Shown here piece after piece: positions 11,792 to 25,800 of a stretch of DNA of 64,000 nt. The position numbers were made by a program, and so were the translations under genes. Under the pieces are notes generated by a model. That model had not been told where the DNA came from. It did not search any database and was given only the letters and a program-made list of their open reading frames with translations. Positions within the stretch are counted from its first letter, which is position 1, and each line of letters begins with the position of its first letter. The DNA is from Crocodylus rhombifer (taxonomy: Eukaryota > Chordata > Crocodylia > Crocodylidae): positions 34,060 through 98,059 of the forward strand of contig JAVSML010024591.1 of the NCBI GenBank assembly GCA_038503035.1. Reading direction: 5' to 3'.

Positions 11792-12058
11792 TAGTGGTCA
11801 GCAACCTTTTAGTGGTGAGAAACTGGAATGACCTGGATCAGTTTGGAGGCATGTTGATGCTAGGCTACCACTTGCACTTTTCCCAACGTGGCACTGATGA
11901 AGCCTGCCACGACCTAACCCTGGGCTGTTTAGCTGTGGTGGAGCCTGCTCAAAGCCCCCTGCCACCAAAATCCTATCAAAGTCCCCCAGGTCCATGGGCC
12001 AGATCTAATGGCTCCACAGGCAGCAGCCAGCCCATAGGCTATAGGTTGCTGACCCCAG
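11792..12058. mobile_element. hAT (Charlie/MER5-like) miniature element
   Basis: Left end TAGTGGTCAGCAACCTTTTA and right end reverse complement CTGGGGTCAGCAACCTATAG match the CAGNGGTCNGCAACC ends of hAT/Charlie-type elements. The flanks AGCAAGGG and CACAAGGG agree at 6 of 8 positions, consistent with an aged 8-bp target duplication. The 114-residue open frame inside has no transposase motif. Confidence 0.68.
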
Positions 12059-13440
12059 CACAAGGGGATGGATGGGAATGCACCAGGAAGGGAAATGAAA
12101 GAAGGAACAGAGAATATAACTGCAGTCTGACCTCTTAGGATCATCTCTGACTAATTTTAATAGCCACTGCTCTAAGTTGCTCCCTGTTGGTTATCCAAAT
12201 GGTGTGAGGCCTATTTAGTGAAAGCTGACTATAAATTGTTTTTACAGTGAGCACTTTTAAGATGAGACTGATTCTACAATGCAGATACTCTCTTTGGAGG
12301 AGGTGCAGGGGTGGAAACAGGATGCCAGTCACTCACTGACTTGACATTAAACAGAGGTACTCAAATCAATTGGTGAGAAGCTAATTACCGTGGGAGGTAA
12401 CCAAAATAGTGGGAATCAGGTTTATTAATAAAGGAAGAATTTCTTGTTCTGCAAGCGCTCATAAAAACGGAAAGTTGAGTCCAATAGAGGAGATACCCTG
12501 TGGGTAGATGCTCTCACTATTATTTCAGTCACTTATTACAGCTATGTAGGTCTAATAGAACTTTCAAACATATAGCTACTGGCTATAATTTGCTACCTAT
12601 GGAGCGCACATGTGGTGACAATATATATGTGTACATGGGAGGTCTTCTACACCTATAAAAGCAGCTCTTCCAGCAAAGTTTTCAGCTCTCAGGGAGGAGG
12701 ACGCTGCACACATCTAGTGTTTCTACCCGTAAGGAACAGCTTTAAACTCCAATCAAGGCTCCATAGGCTGTAAGGGAAAACTTAGCAGCTCCTGTACTGT
12801 ATGACCTAGGGACACGAATCAATGAATCTACAATGGTAAAATAAGAAACAAGACTGTAAATGAAGAGCAGAAACTGTATTATTGGAGAACATCACTCCTT
12901 AAATGAACGTTCAACTAAGCGTGTGGCTTCTGAAAACTGTAATATGGGAGTCAAATTTGGCCAGTGCACTGTAAGGTGTAAAAGTAGCTGGTCATGTAGT
13001 TAAAAAAGAAATACTGTTACAGTAAACAAATAGTTTGGGGGTGTCTAGTAAGACATAGAAATAAAACAGGGTGATGGTGTTCAGTCAGTATACTTAACAG
13101 AAATCATCATCAACTTCAGGAGCTCATGGTATGCAATGTTCAGACTTAAAATCTAACAGAACAAATTAACTGTTTTAAGATACGCAAAGTCAATAGAATA
13201 AACCCTGAGAAGGATCTGGTTCACTCTTGCAGCTGGAGATTTGGAAATATTTTTAATTAGAAATCGATATAGTTAAGCAATATCTCTTGAATCTGTTTGT
13301 CCTACTAAAAACAGTAAGCATTTTCTTTTGATTTAGCTCTTTCAGAGGCACTATTTTCCTCTCTCAGTTCATTCTTAGTACTTTTTTGAGCTGAAAAACG
13401 GAATGACAGTAATGGGATAAAAGTCCAGATACAACAGGAA
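12059..13440. other. Intergenic stretch beyond the ADGB-like 3' UTR
   Basis: AT-rich sequence without a recognisable gene or element. There is an ATATATATG run near 12620. Nothing here argues for another gene within 1.3 kb of the polyadenylation signal. Confidence 0.35.
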
Positions 13441-13456
13441 TATTTTAGTGCAAAAA

Positions 13457-13462
13457 TTTATT
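13457..13462 (-). promoter_or_regulatory. Candidate polyadenylation signal of the ADGB-like gene
   Basis: AATAAA on the minus strand (tttatt on plus), about 240 nt after the TAA stop at 13702. It is the first canonical signal I find after the stop. The sequence just after it is moderately T/G-rich. The 3' UTR would then span roughly 13440-13701. Position and motif are the only evidence. Confidence 0.42.
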
Positions 13463-13701
13463 GCAGTAAAACACAGACTATATTGATAGTATTTATAATA
13501 CCCAAACCATAAAATATCTCATGTTAAAAAGATAAAAAAATATGAGAAGGATTTGTAATAACACTTGAATGAGAGAGACAGCTTATTATATGGGTAATAC
13601 ACTTTGCCTTATAAAAACGCTGAATACTTTTTTCATCATTAAAAATGGATTATCCTTCCTCAACAGTGAAGAAGCCAATATGGTCAACACCTCAGGCAAA
13701 G

Positions 13702-13893
13702 TTACTTTTTTTTCCCTGCACTTCTTCCTTGCTTTTTTTTCTGTGCATCTGGGCTTTTCTTCTCTTGCTCTGTTCGAGGGGCTGTTTCTTCAGTAGCCAG
13801 GGCTTCTTGTTTTTTGAGCTCAGCTTCTAGTAACTTACTTCTGTATGCTTCCCGAGCACTGAGAACCCTGCCTCGTGCTTCATCTAAGGATTC
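13702..13893 (-). CDS. ADGB: ADGB-like terminal coding exon with stop codon
   Basis: 192 nt from an AG acceptor (plus-strand 13894-13895) to a TAA stop at 13702-13704: 63 codons in phase 0. The peptide starts [20 protein letters not shown] and continues with a helical [16 protein letters not shown], then turns into a basic tail ending GRSAGKKK. The helix continues the coiled-coil of the previous exon. The short run of A bases encoding the last lysines is slippage-prone, but the frame is intact here. Confidence 0.73.
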   Translation of the reverse strand, partial: ESLDEARGRVLSAREAYRSKLLEAELKKQEALATEETAPRTEQEKKSPDAQKKKQGRSAGKKK

Positions 13894-16800
13894 CTATCCA
13901 AAAACAAATGAATGTTCATATGTACAATGAATTCACATACCCTTCTAAGTATACCCATACTTCTGTTATTTTCCAAATGTCTTATGGTTTTATAGGCATG
14001 AGTAGAAGATCTCTCTTTTTGTCTGCTCATCACTCATTCATTTCTCACAGTCCTTTCTTAGGGACAAAACTGATTGTTGGTCCCAGCTCGAGGACTGGTG
14101 GAGACCCCAGTAGAGTCAACTTGCTGGTGCAGGGGGAGCCCCAGATCTTGATTACTTCTTATGTTCCAGCAAGTTGAAAGGGTGTGATTTGAATTTGATT
14201 TCCAATCCCCAAATTTGTGCCTCCTGCAATGTAGGTGTGGCAGGGCAGGAGGCACAACAATTTTTGGGGCTGAGGATCAGATTCCATGGAGCCTTTAAAT
14301 GAACGTGTGCTAGGGGCCTGAGAAATCTAAAAACTCTGTGAATAGCACACATCTTGGTAGAAACAGAATTCTGCTCTTAATGCTGGGCGTAGGATCAAGC
14401 ACTGGACTAGTTGGGCTCCTGGTCCAATCCTATTTCTGTCACTGATATGCTCTATGATTTAAGATAGTTAGGATAAAAATTTCAAAAGTACTTTGCAGTA
14501 CAAGTGGAGTTCTCAAACATGACTGAACAGCCTCAGTTGTAAGGAATTGTGATGAGAAAGCTTTCCCCTCAGCCTCTCCATGTTCAGATACTGCATCTGT
14601 ACACTGAGTCATTATACTTGATCACCTTTGTAGAATCTCCAAGACCCATGAAATAAAATGTTACATGAGCGTGACTAGAGAGGCCAAGATACTGAGAAGT
14701 AACTAAATGCATTTGAATTCTAAACAAGACATCAGAAAGGGGCCTGGTTTTTAGAAAGTGCAGAGCAGACCTTTAAAGACCAGGCCACTTAGGGTTGAAT
14801 TGGAAACCTAAACATTTAGACACACAAAATCCTTACTGATATTTTGAAAATCTTGACATGTATCATGGAACCAGACCTACAAGTTCCCCTTCACTCTTAA
14901 CAGAGAGACCACTGCCAGTCAGTCAGTGTGTCTGAAGGAGAAATTTAAAATGACTGCAACAAATCAGTTGCTCAGACATTTTCACTGGAGTTGGCTATCA
15001 AAAGTCCTGTTCTTACTGTCTCCTAAAGATTAAGCTGATTTTGTATTTTTACCAGTTTCATTTCTTAAATCAATTACATTCATCTTAACTTTGACGTTTA
15101 TCACTTATGCTGTCCCACCCGCTGAGTGTATTATTTGTAGCCGGGTTCCATCCAAGTAAAATAATCCCAGTAGTGTGTTGGTTTGGCCTTGTGCAGATTG
15201 CAGAAAATCTGCAGAACACTAATATTGTGTTCTTCAGCCTCTTTTCTGAAAATATGAGCAGTGATTGTCCCTTGTCACAAATTATCTAGGTTTTTTTTAT
15301 TATCAAAACATATACTTACTTAAAATACTGTATAGTTCTTCAAAAATTGGGAGATGATTTATTTAATATTTGTCTAAGCACTCACCTTTCTTTTACTTCG
15401 ATTAATTTCCAAAGTGATTTATTTCACTTCATTTATTTCCAAGTAATGCCATTTGAAAGTGATAGCTCAAAAGATACACCAAGTGTCATTCATACAATAT
15501 GGTGCAACAATATTTTTCCAGAATCTTTAAGTTAAACCATAGACTAGTGAAAGTCCAAGCTCATTAACTGCCTTTCTAATGAAGTCCTGACTATACAACT
15601 CAAAAGAATGGGGGGAGGGTATCTAGATTGGAAATCACAGTAAATATTACTGAAAATGGGAACTTACTTGTAAATGTTCATACATTTCAAGCATACTTTG
15701 TTTCAATAAACTGCGAGCCTTTTGATCTTCTTCTCTCTGTTGCAAAACCTGTTCTCGAAGTTCCCTAAAATGATTGATTTCTTCTGCTTTATGCATTTCC
15801 TGCTGCTGAATGATAAACTCGTTTCTTAGCACAGGCTCAGGCATTGTTTCTCTGTAGGAAATACAAAGAATATTTGTCTCACTTCAGAAGCAGTATAGCT
15901 CTTAGGTGATAAAACACCTACATCCAATATATTTAACTTGTACATCCACACTATTATCCTAAGTATAATTAAGGAGGTAACTTTTGTTCTATGCCCTTTT
16001 TAGAAATTACCGTGATTTGGGGAGGGCAAAACATTTTAAACCAGTATTTTTCAGGTTTGAGTCCCTGTTTTACATTTTTTGTTAATTGTGTTTATTCCCA
16101 AATTTTATTTGGGTGAGCATCACAAAAGTAGGAAAACGTCTAGTTTTTTTTTAAGTTCAAACTTCGTAGTCCTCAAGGGAGAGTTAATTTGTCTTGATAA
16201 GTTTGAAAAAATATATTGAGCAATGAACACACTATACAGAACTGAAGACAGCACATAATCCTAGCAAAAAGAAAGCATTTGAGAAGAGTGTGTGACATTT
16301 TCTGCTGTCTTCATTTAATTAATTTAATTATGACAGTTTCCTCTTCAATTAAAGATCATATTCAAGAAAGCATCCAGCATGTGTTTAAAACCTTTGGAAG
16401 TCAATTATGTTCTTAGATACTGTCCTGAATAGGAATGAACTTATACACTTGCTTCGCTGCTTTCTTGTACTGAGGCCTATGTGCAGTATATCAGCTAAAC
16501 AAATAACTAGACAGCACATTAAGCCACTCCATAAAGCATTTGTTTATTACGATGATAGATCTGGTTATTAAATTTATCATTAAACATACATGTTTGCTAA
16601 CTATACTGCCTGAATGTTGTATTGCACAGACCTACTGCAAATTAACTAACCATGTTTATTCTTAATATTATGAACTATATTGAAATATACTATCACCCCC
16701 CAAAATTCTTGCTTCTCACACTGTGCGCTAATGAAATTCTTCTGTTGTTTGTTGAACTGAGAACAGTAATTGCAACAACATGTAGAAAGGAGCAGATTTT

Positions 16801-19800
16801 GTAACAGAGAAAAGTCAAGGAGTTTATGGAGAAGGGCTAAATTTTGCCATCACATATACTAAGCATGGGATAACTACTAGGGCTGTGCGAAGCTTTGGGT
16901 GCTGATTCAATTTGGAGGAGATTCGGCCAGATTCGCTGGCCAAATCTCCAAATCCAAATCAAATCAGGGGACCAATAAAAATGTCCGAATTGATTTGAAG
17001 CACTCTGAATCTTTGGAAAAGATTTGGAGAGCTTTGACGATTTGGGCAGTGCCAACTGGCTGCACCAGAGACCTAGAGCCGGAGCTGGGGTGGGCAGGGC
17101 AGCTATGGGGGGGCTGGGACAGCCGGGGGGGTGGGGCTCAGGGGGCTCGTGACACAGCCCACCACACAGCATGGGGCAGTGGAAGGCAGCAGGGATCGCC
17201 CCCCACAGGGCAGCACCTGGTGAGTCAGGGCTTTTTTTTTCAAAGTGCTGGGAGCTGGGGCAAGGTGGGGCAGCCATTGATGGGCTGAGAGAGGAGGCAT
17301 GGGATGGGCCTGGGTGATTCAGAGATTCAGAGATTTGGCACCAGCTGAATCAATTCAGGACAGTGATTCGAATCACTGAATCGAATCACTGTTCCCCAAA
17401 TCGGCCGAATCTGAAGTGAATATTAGCCACTTTCTACAGGCTTAATAACTACTGACTTCAGTAGAGTTACTTTGGCTTTACAGCATGAAAATGACATCTG
17501 AGGCTAGGTACAGACATTTGGAGAGGTCAGGAGGAGGCTAGACTGCACTAAAAATAGCCACCCGATATAACTTAGTTCACTCAGGTGTGGACCTCACACT
17601 TAGACTGACCTAACTAGGGATCTAAGTGTGAACTGTACAGAAGTTCAGAAAATTTAGATCAATCTAAAAATGACCAATCTGAACTAAGTTAACTCTACCG
17701 CAGATGCAGTTTAACTTAGATCAAGCCCAGCAAGACCAAACTAATTAAACTTCTGTATAATTCCCAAAATAGCCCTGGGGCTGAGAAAGCCCAGCTGCTG
17801 GCCCCAGCCCTAGGGCTGCGCTTTTCCTACCTGCTCCCCTGGCACTGGGCTATTTTTAGTTCCCCAGCCCCCTCCTTCAGATGGACAACCTTTATCTGCA
17901 GTCCAGCCAGCCCCTGCAAGCCTGCCAAACCCCCACCCCACAAGCTTTTCCTGGTGCTGGAAGCTGATTGAAGTAATTTGGGTGGGGGGAGGGGCAGGCA
18001 GAAATGGGGGGGTAGGTTTGTGGGCAGGAGCTATCCATCTAGGGGTGGGGGACCAGGTGCTAAAAATAGCCCCTGGCCCTGAAGGAGGGAGATAGAGAAT
18101 CCCCCCACCCCCCAAGGCACACTGCAGATCCCACTAGTACCCCCTGATCTCACCACACCCTGCTGGACCCCACCAACCCACCCCCCATGGACCTCACTAG
18201 CTACCCCCCCCCCCACTTCAAGCCCCTTGTAGACTCTGCTTCTCCTCCTGATTCCACCAAGCCCTCCCAGTTCCCAGCAACCCTCATCTGTGGACTCCAC
18301 TAGCCTTCCCAATCCCCTCAAGCTTCCCTGCTAGCTGTCCCATCCTGATTCACTTTAGATTAAGTGGCCATTTTTAACTCAATCTAACCTCCCTGTCTAG
18401 GAAGCTTCCACTCCTCCAAACTCCTGCCTGTGATGGCATATGCATCGAAGGTCTGGGTGACCTGTCATGCATACACCATGATCTGGAAGGATCAACGGTT
18501 GCCAAAGAGTCTCTTATGGTGCAACTTCCCCATAGCTTCCCTGAATGTCTGTATGTACCCTGAATGTGTCACAGCTTCTACAACTACTGTGGAAGGTACA
18601 CTATGCTACAGAGTTATGGTTTGGGCAAAGTAAGTTAAAGAATAGTGACTAATGTCATACGTATTGATACAAAATACTGTAGTATTTACCGTTCACACTT
18701 GAGAATGAGTTACAGTTGTGGAAACAATATAAGACATCTCTGAAGTTTCATATTATAATTTTAACCACAATATTGCATTAACGTTGCTTTTGTAGGTTAC
18801 ACTTACTGCAATTTACCTGAAATAGGGGGTAAGGTCTATAGGTTCCCATTCTTTTTGCTGAACTTGTGAGACTGGATCAGCAGCTGCTGGTGATGATTTT
18901 TTTTCAGGCACAGGAGAAACTGCATCTAAAATAGAAACTTATCTGGTTATTTTTTTGGCAGGAGAGTATTCTTTCCTGTCCTTATAATATTGTTTCCTTC
19001 TCTTATTAAAGTTTGAGCAGAAGAACAATTGAGATTTAACTACTATTTCTAATAGTATCATTATAGACTCACAGAAATTGGAAAGTATCGTACATGTATC
19101 CATTTGAGGCATAAATGTAGGAAAACCTACCTTATTCAGGAAGGATAATGAGTATAGACATTTTAACAATTTATTATTTATCCCTAAAATTGCTGAACAC
19201 ATTGCTTTTTACAGTGAGTCAGTGCGCTCTTCAAACATCACTCAATTAAATTGTGGATGAATAATTTTTGCTATGGCTAAAAAAAGACACCTCTGGGAAG
19301 AGATTAAGTTAGGAAAATACCAGCCTCAAAGGGAAAAGTGTCCACTAATACTGAGAGGTTATGACAGAAACAATTTTTCAAATCTTTACTATATTGGTAA
19401 GGTTGAAAGAATGTCATAATACTGTAATTAGTGAAGGCTCCAAAGCAAAAATCTAAGGATAAAATAAATGTGGAATATAGTGAAGAAGAGGAGTCAAGAC
19501 CAGTCAGATTTCAGTTTTACAGTTGATCCTTCTTGCACAGTCCTGCAGCTCATTCCTAAGTCTGAGCACCCCCCAACACAAGGGCTATTAAGATCTCAAT
19601 TTGACCCCTCTCTAAATTGGTAAATAATGGTATTTTGTGGTAAATTTAATGACAGTTTCAAGACATAAGATATAAGCATAGTTTTATAGAAACAATATCA
19701 TTATCTGATTTATTACAGCAAGGAATGAGAAGATATTTACAATCATAGAAAAATAGGTCTGGAAGAGATCGCAAGAAGTCATTCAGTTCAACCCCTTGTT

Positions 19801-22800
19801 CAAGTCAGAATCATCCTTGCCTAAACCATCCAATTCAAGTGTTTGTCTAACACTTCCAGAGAGAGAGAGACTTCCATGTTTCTGGGCAATCTGTTCCAGT
19901 GCTTACCCAGCTTTATGATCAGAAAGTTCTTCTTAATACTAATCTGAATTTCTGTTATTACAATTTAAGATGGTAATTTCTTGTCCTGTCCCTTTGAGCA
20001 CAGAGATTAAACTGTGAGTTAAAGAGTGCTCTGATGATTCTGGGAACTAGGAGATGCAGTTTCAGTTCTCTTGTGGGTGAGCTCTGCTACTCCCTGGGGA
20101 AATTCCTGAGCTATTGTACTGAAAGGTGGAAGTTCCCTCTTCTTTCTCCCCTCCCCTTGTTAGTCATGTTTATTAGGGCTGTGTGAAGCTTCAGTCCCTG
20201 ATTCGATTCAGCAGAGGTTTGGCAGCTGAATCTCCAAATCAAAATTGAATCAGGAGACCCTTTAATCTCTCCGAATAGAATTGGACCCTCTGAATTGATT
20301 TGGAAAGATTTGGAAAGATTCAATGATTCAGACACAGACACAGCTTTAAATGTTTTCTCTACATATCTCAAGGTACCAGGTAGCTTGTCAATGCTGAGAT
20401 GCTGGGGCAGATGGAGCATCCCACATGAGTATAGGGGGCTCCCTAGCGTGCTCAACAACAGACCCAGAAGTGGACCGAAGGACTTCTGGTCCACTTGTGA
20501 GTCTGCCAGGGAGCACGCTGGGCACTCCCCTCTCCTGCTTGACAACTGGAGCCTCCTGGGTCAGGGCACCCAGGGTCTCCCTGAGGCTGATTGCCAAGCC
20601 AGGGGTGGGGGGAGGATGCGTGGGGCAGCCCCCCAGTGTGCTCGGCAGTGGACCCGGAATTGGACTGGAAGTACTTCCAGTCCACTTCAAGGTTCATCAC
20701 CGAACACACAGGGTGCCCCCTGCCCTCCTCTGGGATGCTGCATCCACCCCATCACTGCAGCGTTCATGAGCCACACCTGGTACCTTGAGATATGTAGAAA
20801 AAACATTTAAAGCTGTGTCTATGGCTGAATCACTGATTCTCTGAATCAGCATTGCATCTTCAAGTTCAGATTAGGCCAAATCAAATCGGGGACAGTGATC
20901 TGAACGAACAAACTGAATCACTGTCCCTGATTTGGGCCAAATCTGAATCCAAATCCAATATGGCCTGTTTTGTTCACCCCTAGTGTTTATTCTGTGACTG
21001 AAATATTGGTATTTACACTGTTACATGCATGCCTTAATGATTTTATTCTCCCAGGGTTCCTACAGAACCAGAGTGCAGCCTACTGAGCATACTCAGAGAG
21101 CAAGGGCAGGGAGAGCATAGCTATGTGGAATAAAAAGCTGCCACTGCATAATTCAAGATTGGAAGGTATATGTCCTACAACCTAAACTAAAAGGAAATAA
21201 GAACTCCCAAATGTTTCATCTTAATTTACAATGCAAGAAGTAGTTAGTGCAGTGGATGCATATAGAACAAGGGATATTGAAGTACATTTTCTGCTTTAAG
21301 TTCTGAAACACAGAATAAGAATTACTTAGGTGTTTGCAAATGCACTTGTGCTAATGGTTCCAGGAATGGGACAATTCTCACGTGTTAGTCAAATTCAAGT
21401 TCCAGCCACATTACAGTTACCAAAAGTTATTACACTCAGTGGTAGTCTATGGTGTTGTGGTCTCAGTATTGTTAATTGCTAAGAATAATGCAGCTGAAAA
21501 GTGAGATAATAAAAAAGCCTTTCATCACAATTTCACCCACGTTGTAATTTCCATTGAGGATAAGCACTGGTAGGAAATGCAAACTGAACTACCCCTAGAA
21601 ATATTCCCAGTTAAATAAATTTGGATGATATTTATGGATGCTTGTGCCACTGCCGTACATGCTGTCCTGTTCCTTGGCCTGAGAACTTCATCTTCCAGAA
21701 CTGTCAATCTGGCACTTTTCATAAGCAGTAGATTAAAAAGGGAAAATGAACATCGAGTGATATGAATGTCCTAGAACCTTCGTGAATATTTCAGCTTCTG
21801 TATTAATTTTTCATTTCTACAGCTATGACCTCTAACATGAACTTTGAATCAAGAAAGAAAGCACTTCTGCACCAAACACATAAAATGAACTTCTGAAGTG
21901 TTTATTAGTCATTTAAATCAATGTTAAGATTACAATTCCAGTGCAGGGTTCTCACAAACTTTCCTCAATCAAAAGCAAGTTTCAGATTGCCAGAAGCAAG
22001 TTATGTTTGAGAGCATAACATCAGAATGATTCAAATATTTAAAAATCAGTGAGGTTATCCACAGAGGCTTAATATCCCAGCCTACATTGATCAGAGCCAT
22101 GTTCTCCAACTGATAAGCATTTAATAAGAAAGGCAGTTCATAATAGTCACTGCTGCAGTATTTAATCTCCTTAGATCATGTACCTTCATTAAAGCCTAAG
22201 GCATACATGGGCTATACTGTGTTTACCTGAATACTCCACAGACACCTTTTCCCAAAAAATTAGCCCCCCAAAACTGGGGTGTGTTTTTGAAGTGGAGAAG
22301 CTGATTTTCTGCCTAGAACAGAAGCACCCTAATTTGATTCTTGCTCACAAAAGCAGTGGCATTTTTATTCAGGGAGCTGTGGGAATCAATTGGCTTAATG
22401 GCTCCATGTTCTTCACTCCACAGATGTTAAAGATAGTCTCTCCTTTTAAATGTTCCTGATGTTTCAATAATCAAGTTCAAGCAATTTTGCTGCATTTTAG
22501 TTACTCCTGGTTTCTCTCCTCCTATTTCACAGCCTTACAGACTGTTTTTAGCTCTTTTCAAAATCACAGATCCACCTGTAGAGAACATTCTTCAGCAGCA
22601 GCTACAGTTTCAGCTTCTGGTAAGTAGGAAAGGGATTCTGGAAAAACATTTTTCTGCATTCTGTGTTCCCCAAAACAAGGTGTTTGGCTTTCTTGGGGGC
22701 ATGTGGGACACCTATTCTTAAGTGATTTATAGACTTTTCATTTCTATGTAATATCTTCTCTAAATATATATATAACGGATACTCTTGCAGGGAAAGAGAT

Positions 22801-25800
22801 CTTGTTTGTCAGAAAAGTTAAACCTGTACCTTCTTCTCCTGGACCAGGAACAATGCTATTAATTTCAGCTTCAGCTGCAGGCTCTGCTGAGCTTTTCCGT
22901 GCATACTTATTAACAAACTGAATGCGCTCCTGAAAAGCCTAGAGGAAAAACAAAAAAACCTCAGGATTTAGTTTAGATAACTTCAATTATAGCCCTCCGG
23001 CCTACTTTAAATACTCAAAGGAACTTTGACAGGGGCTTGAAAAGGGGTTTTTAGATACAGTAAGTCCTTATGAAAAACTGACATATGCTAAGCTTTATGC
23101 TTCCTGGCAGCTTTAATTGCATTGATCTATTAGAAAAAAATCTCTGACAAATGAATGGTGAGACACTGGAAAAATATAACTATGGAAGAGTGACTTCTGC
23201 CACAAATACATTCAAGGGGTCTTTGGAGCGTGCTGTAAATATTTTTTTCTTGAAGTAATAATAGTCTGTCAATATCAGACATGCAATTTCTCCACATGCA
23301 GTTTAAAAACATCTATTGCTTAGTTTTAACATATCGTATTAATGGGAAATGAACTGACATTGCTATTTGTGGTATATGTCTTTTTAAGCTGTGTCAAGAC
23401 CATCTTGAATGTATGGCTAGGAATTCCTAAGCAAGTCTGTGCCATAAGTGATTCAGTAAAATGAAGAATAGGCAACCCCATCTTAATGATGCTTTGAACC
23501 TCAAGTGGGCAATTCCTTATCACTATACTCACTGCATTACAGATATATACAGGACATGCCACACAGAGATACTGATGCCATCTATTTCCTTAGTAAACAA
23601 CTTATCAGTAGCCCATAGTTTATAACTCTGCCTGAGGCAGGAAACAAAACATTGTGATTTTTACACAAATCTGATCCTGGGTCACCTTCAGTAAGTTTGC
23701 AGAAACTAGCATCCTTTTACAGAATGCCCTGCTGCCTGTTGTATCACAAGATAATGCAAGTTGGATCGTTGCTTAAACTGACATAAGGCAGCTGTGACAA
23801 AACATTAGGTATTTCAACTTAAATATATTTCCCCCTTCAGTTAAGCAATTATGGTTGTATTAGGAGCTTGTCCAAGTGCCACTTACTGGCTGGCATGACT
23901 CATCACTGGATCTGCAGGGTCTTCTCCTTGGATGTTCTTGCTGATGGAGCCACAGTGGTCTACTTCTCTTTTAGCTCCTTTTTCCTTATGCTAAGACCCC
24001 TTGATTCTCATCACTTAAGTAAATCAATGATCCTTTAGGTATCTCCTGCTTCATCTGGCTCACCCATAGCCCATCCACTGTGACTTCCTTTTCCCATTCC
24101 AACTCTCTCTTGGAATAACCCAGGGTGGGGAGGGATGGAGGGGTGGTGGGGATTACCATTTGCCTCTTGGAGAAACTGTCAGTTCTGCGTAACCAGGACT
24201 CTCTACCAGAATGGGGGTGTCCATTCCTCTTCACCTCCTTGGGTCTCTTCTCTTCAGCCCTTACCTCTTCCCCTTGGCCTAACCTCAGCAGTTTATTTCC
24301 TTCCTGGGTTCTAAGCCTTTCCTCTGTTTGATCTTTCTTTTGCCATAAAGATCCACTCTTCTAGCAACTAGTTGTGAAGATACCTGTCTACATCAGCCTA
24401 GCACTTGCCAGTTATTATAGCATAAGAAGCTCCCTTTGTTTTCCTGAACCTCTGAATGGCTACCACTTAAACAAGATAAACAACTTTTCATTGACTTTAA
24501 GAAATAGCAGGACTAGAAATGCCACTCAATAATGGATAACAACGGCTTGCATAGAAATCAGATCTAGTGGTCTTATTAGTCTGCTTTACTTTGGGCAAAA
24601 GTAAAAAAAATCTCTAAAATTATATATATTTTTAGATTTAGCAAAATAATTAAAGTAATAATAATGAGATAATTTTAAATAACCCACTGGTCTTTCCAGA
24701 CTTAACCTGAATAACTTTATGAAACTAGCGGTGTATTCCTGCAACCGGGTCTTAATGGTTACAGGGGTCTGCATATGTAGATCTGATTCCAGGCTAAAGT
24801 AATTGACAGGAAGCATCCTTTTACAGTTTCTTGCCCCCTCCCCACTCCTCACACCACAAGTGAAAGTCCCCAAGTCCATACCCATCAGTACATAAATTTG
24901 TATTTAGCCAATATGTAGGCATCAAGTCATATCTTCTCTATGGCATTGCCCTGCCATGACACCAGCCAATGGAATTTTTATAATGATGTAACTGTAAAAG
25001 GATAAGCTCCAAGTACCTTGACAGCTCTGCCCGGCTCTGCAGACTCCCATGCTTGTTTCATTGCTTTGATTTCATCTGCTCTTTCAGTATCTTTCTTCAC
25101 TTCTAGTGTTTCAGTCTCACCCTGCTCACTCACTAAACGTAAGGTCCAGTAAGGTTTGTTCGGATCAGCTTGCTAAAGATGGAATAGAATAAAAGAAACT
25201 CATCAATTAGTCTAATGCATTATCTTTTTTTAAAACTACTCATTTTTTTGCTCTTTGTTTATTTTTCATGCACCCCAGAGTTCAGCTTTACTTTGATATG
25301 CTTTACACGTAAACAGCAATTGGCAAAAGAAGCCTCTTATGCTAAGGGCTGGAAGTGCCAGCCTGATGTGCACAGATATTTTCACAATTAGCACGCAGCA
25401 GTTGCAAAGCAGATGGCTGGAATTAAATTAGCACAAAAAGTTTTCTTAATCCATTAGAAGCATATTTTAAACATAAATTGGTCTTGCTCAGACTTATCAT
25501 AACAGTGAGATAAAGTAGGCAATCACTTTGGAAATGGATAGCATAAATTTTCTTATTACAGACCAAATCACACCACTTTGGCCAATGTGTAGTTTTGGAA
25601 TAGGCTCTGCTGCATTCACAGCAGTATATTATCTTTCTGTCTGGATCCTGCAAAGGACCCTCTGAGGCTCTCCCAGATCCAGACAGAGAGAAAGATAGAC
25701 TAACTTGGGCATTCATCCTTTCCTAAGCTCAGCATGGCCCAGGGTAGAACTCTAACATTCATACTTTCATAGTTTCTAGGGTCGGAAGGGACCTGAGTAG

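Noticed and set aside
20295..20810. 171-codon plus and 144-codon minus frames
   Set aside because: Mirror images produced by inverted repeats within the hAT-like element at 20174-20982.
23986..24234. 82-codon minus frame in an intron
   Set aside because: No flanking splice sites fit the phases of exons 25017 and 22938, and I recognise no motif; probably chance or an unassigned old repeat.
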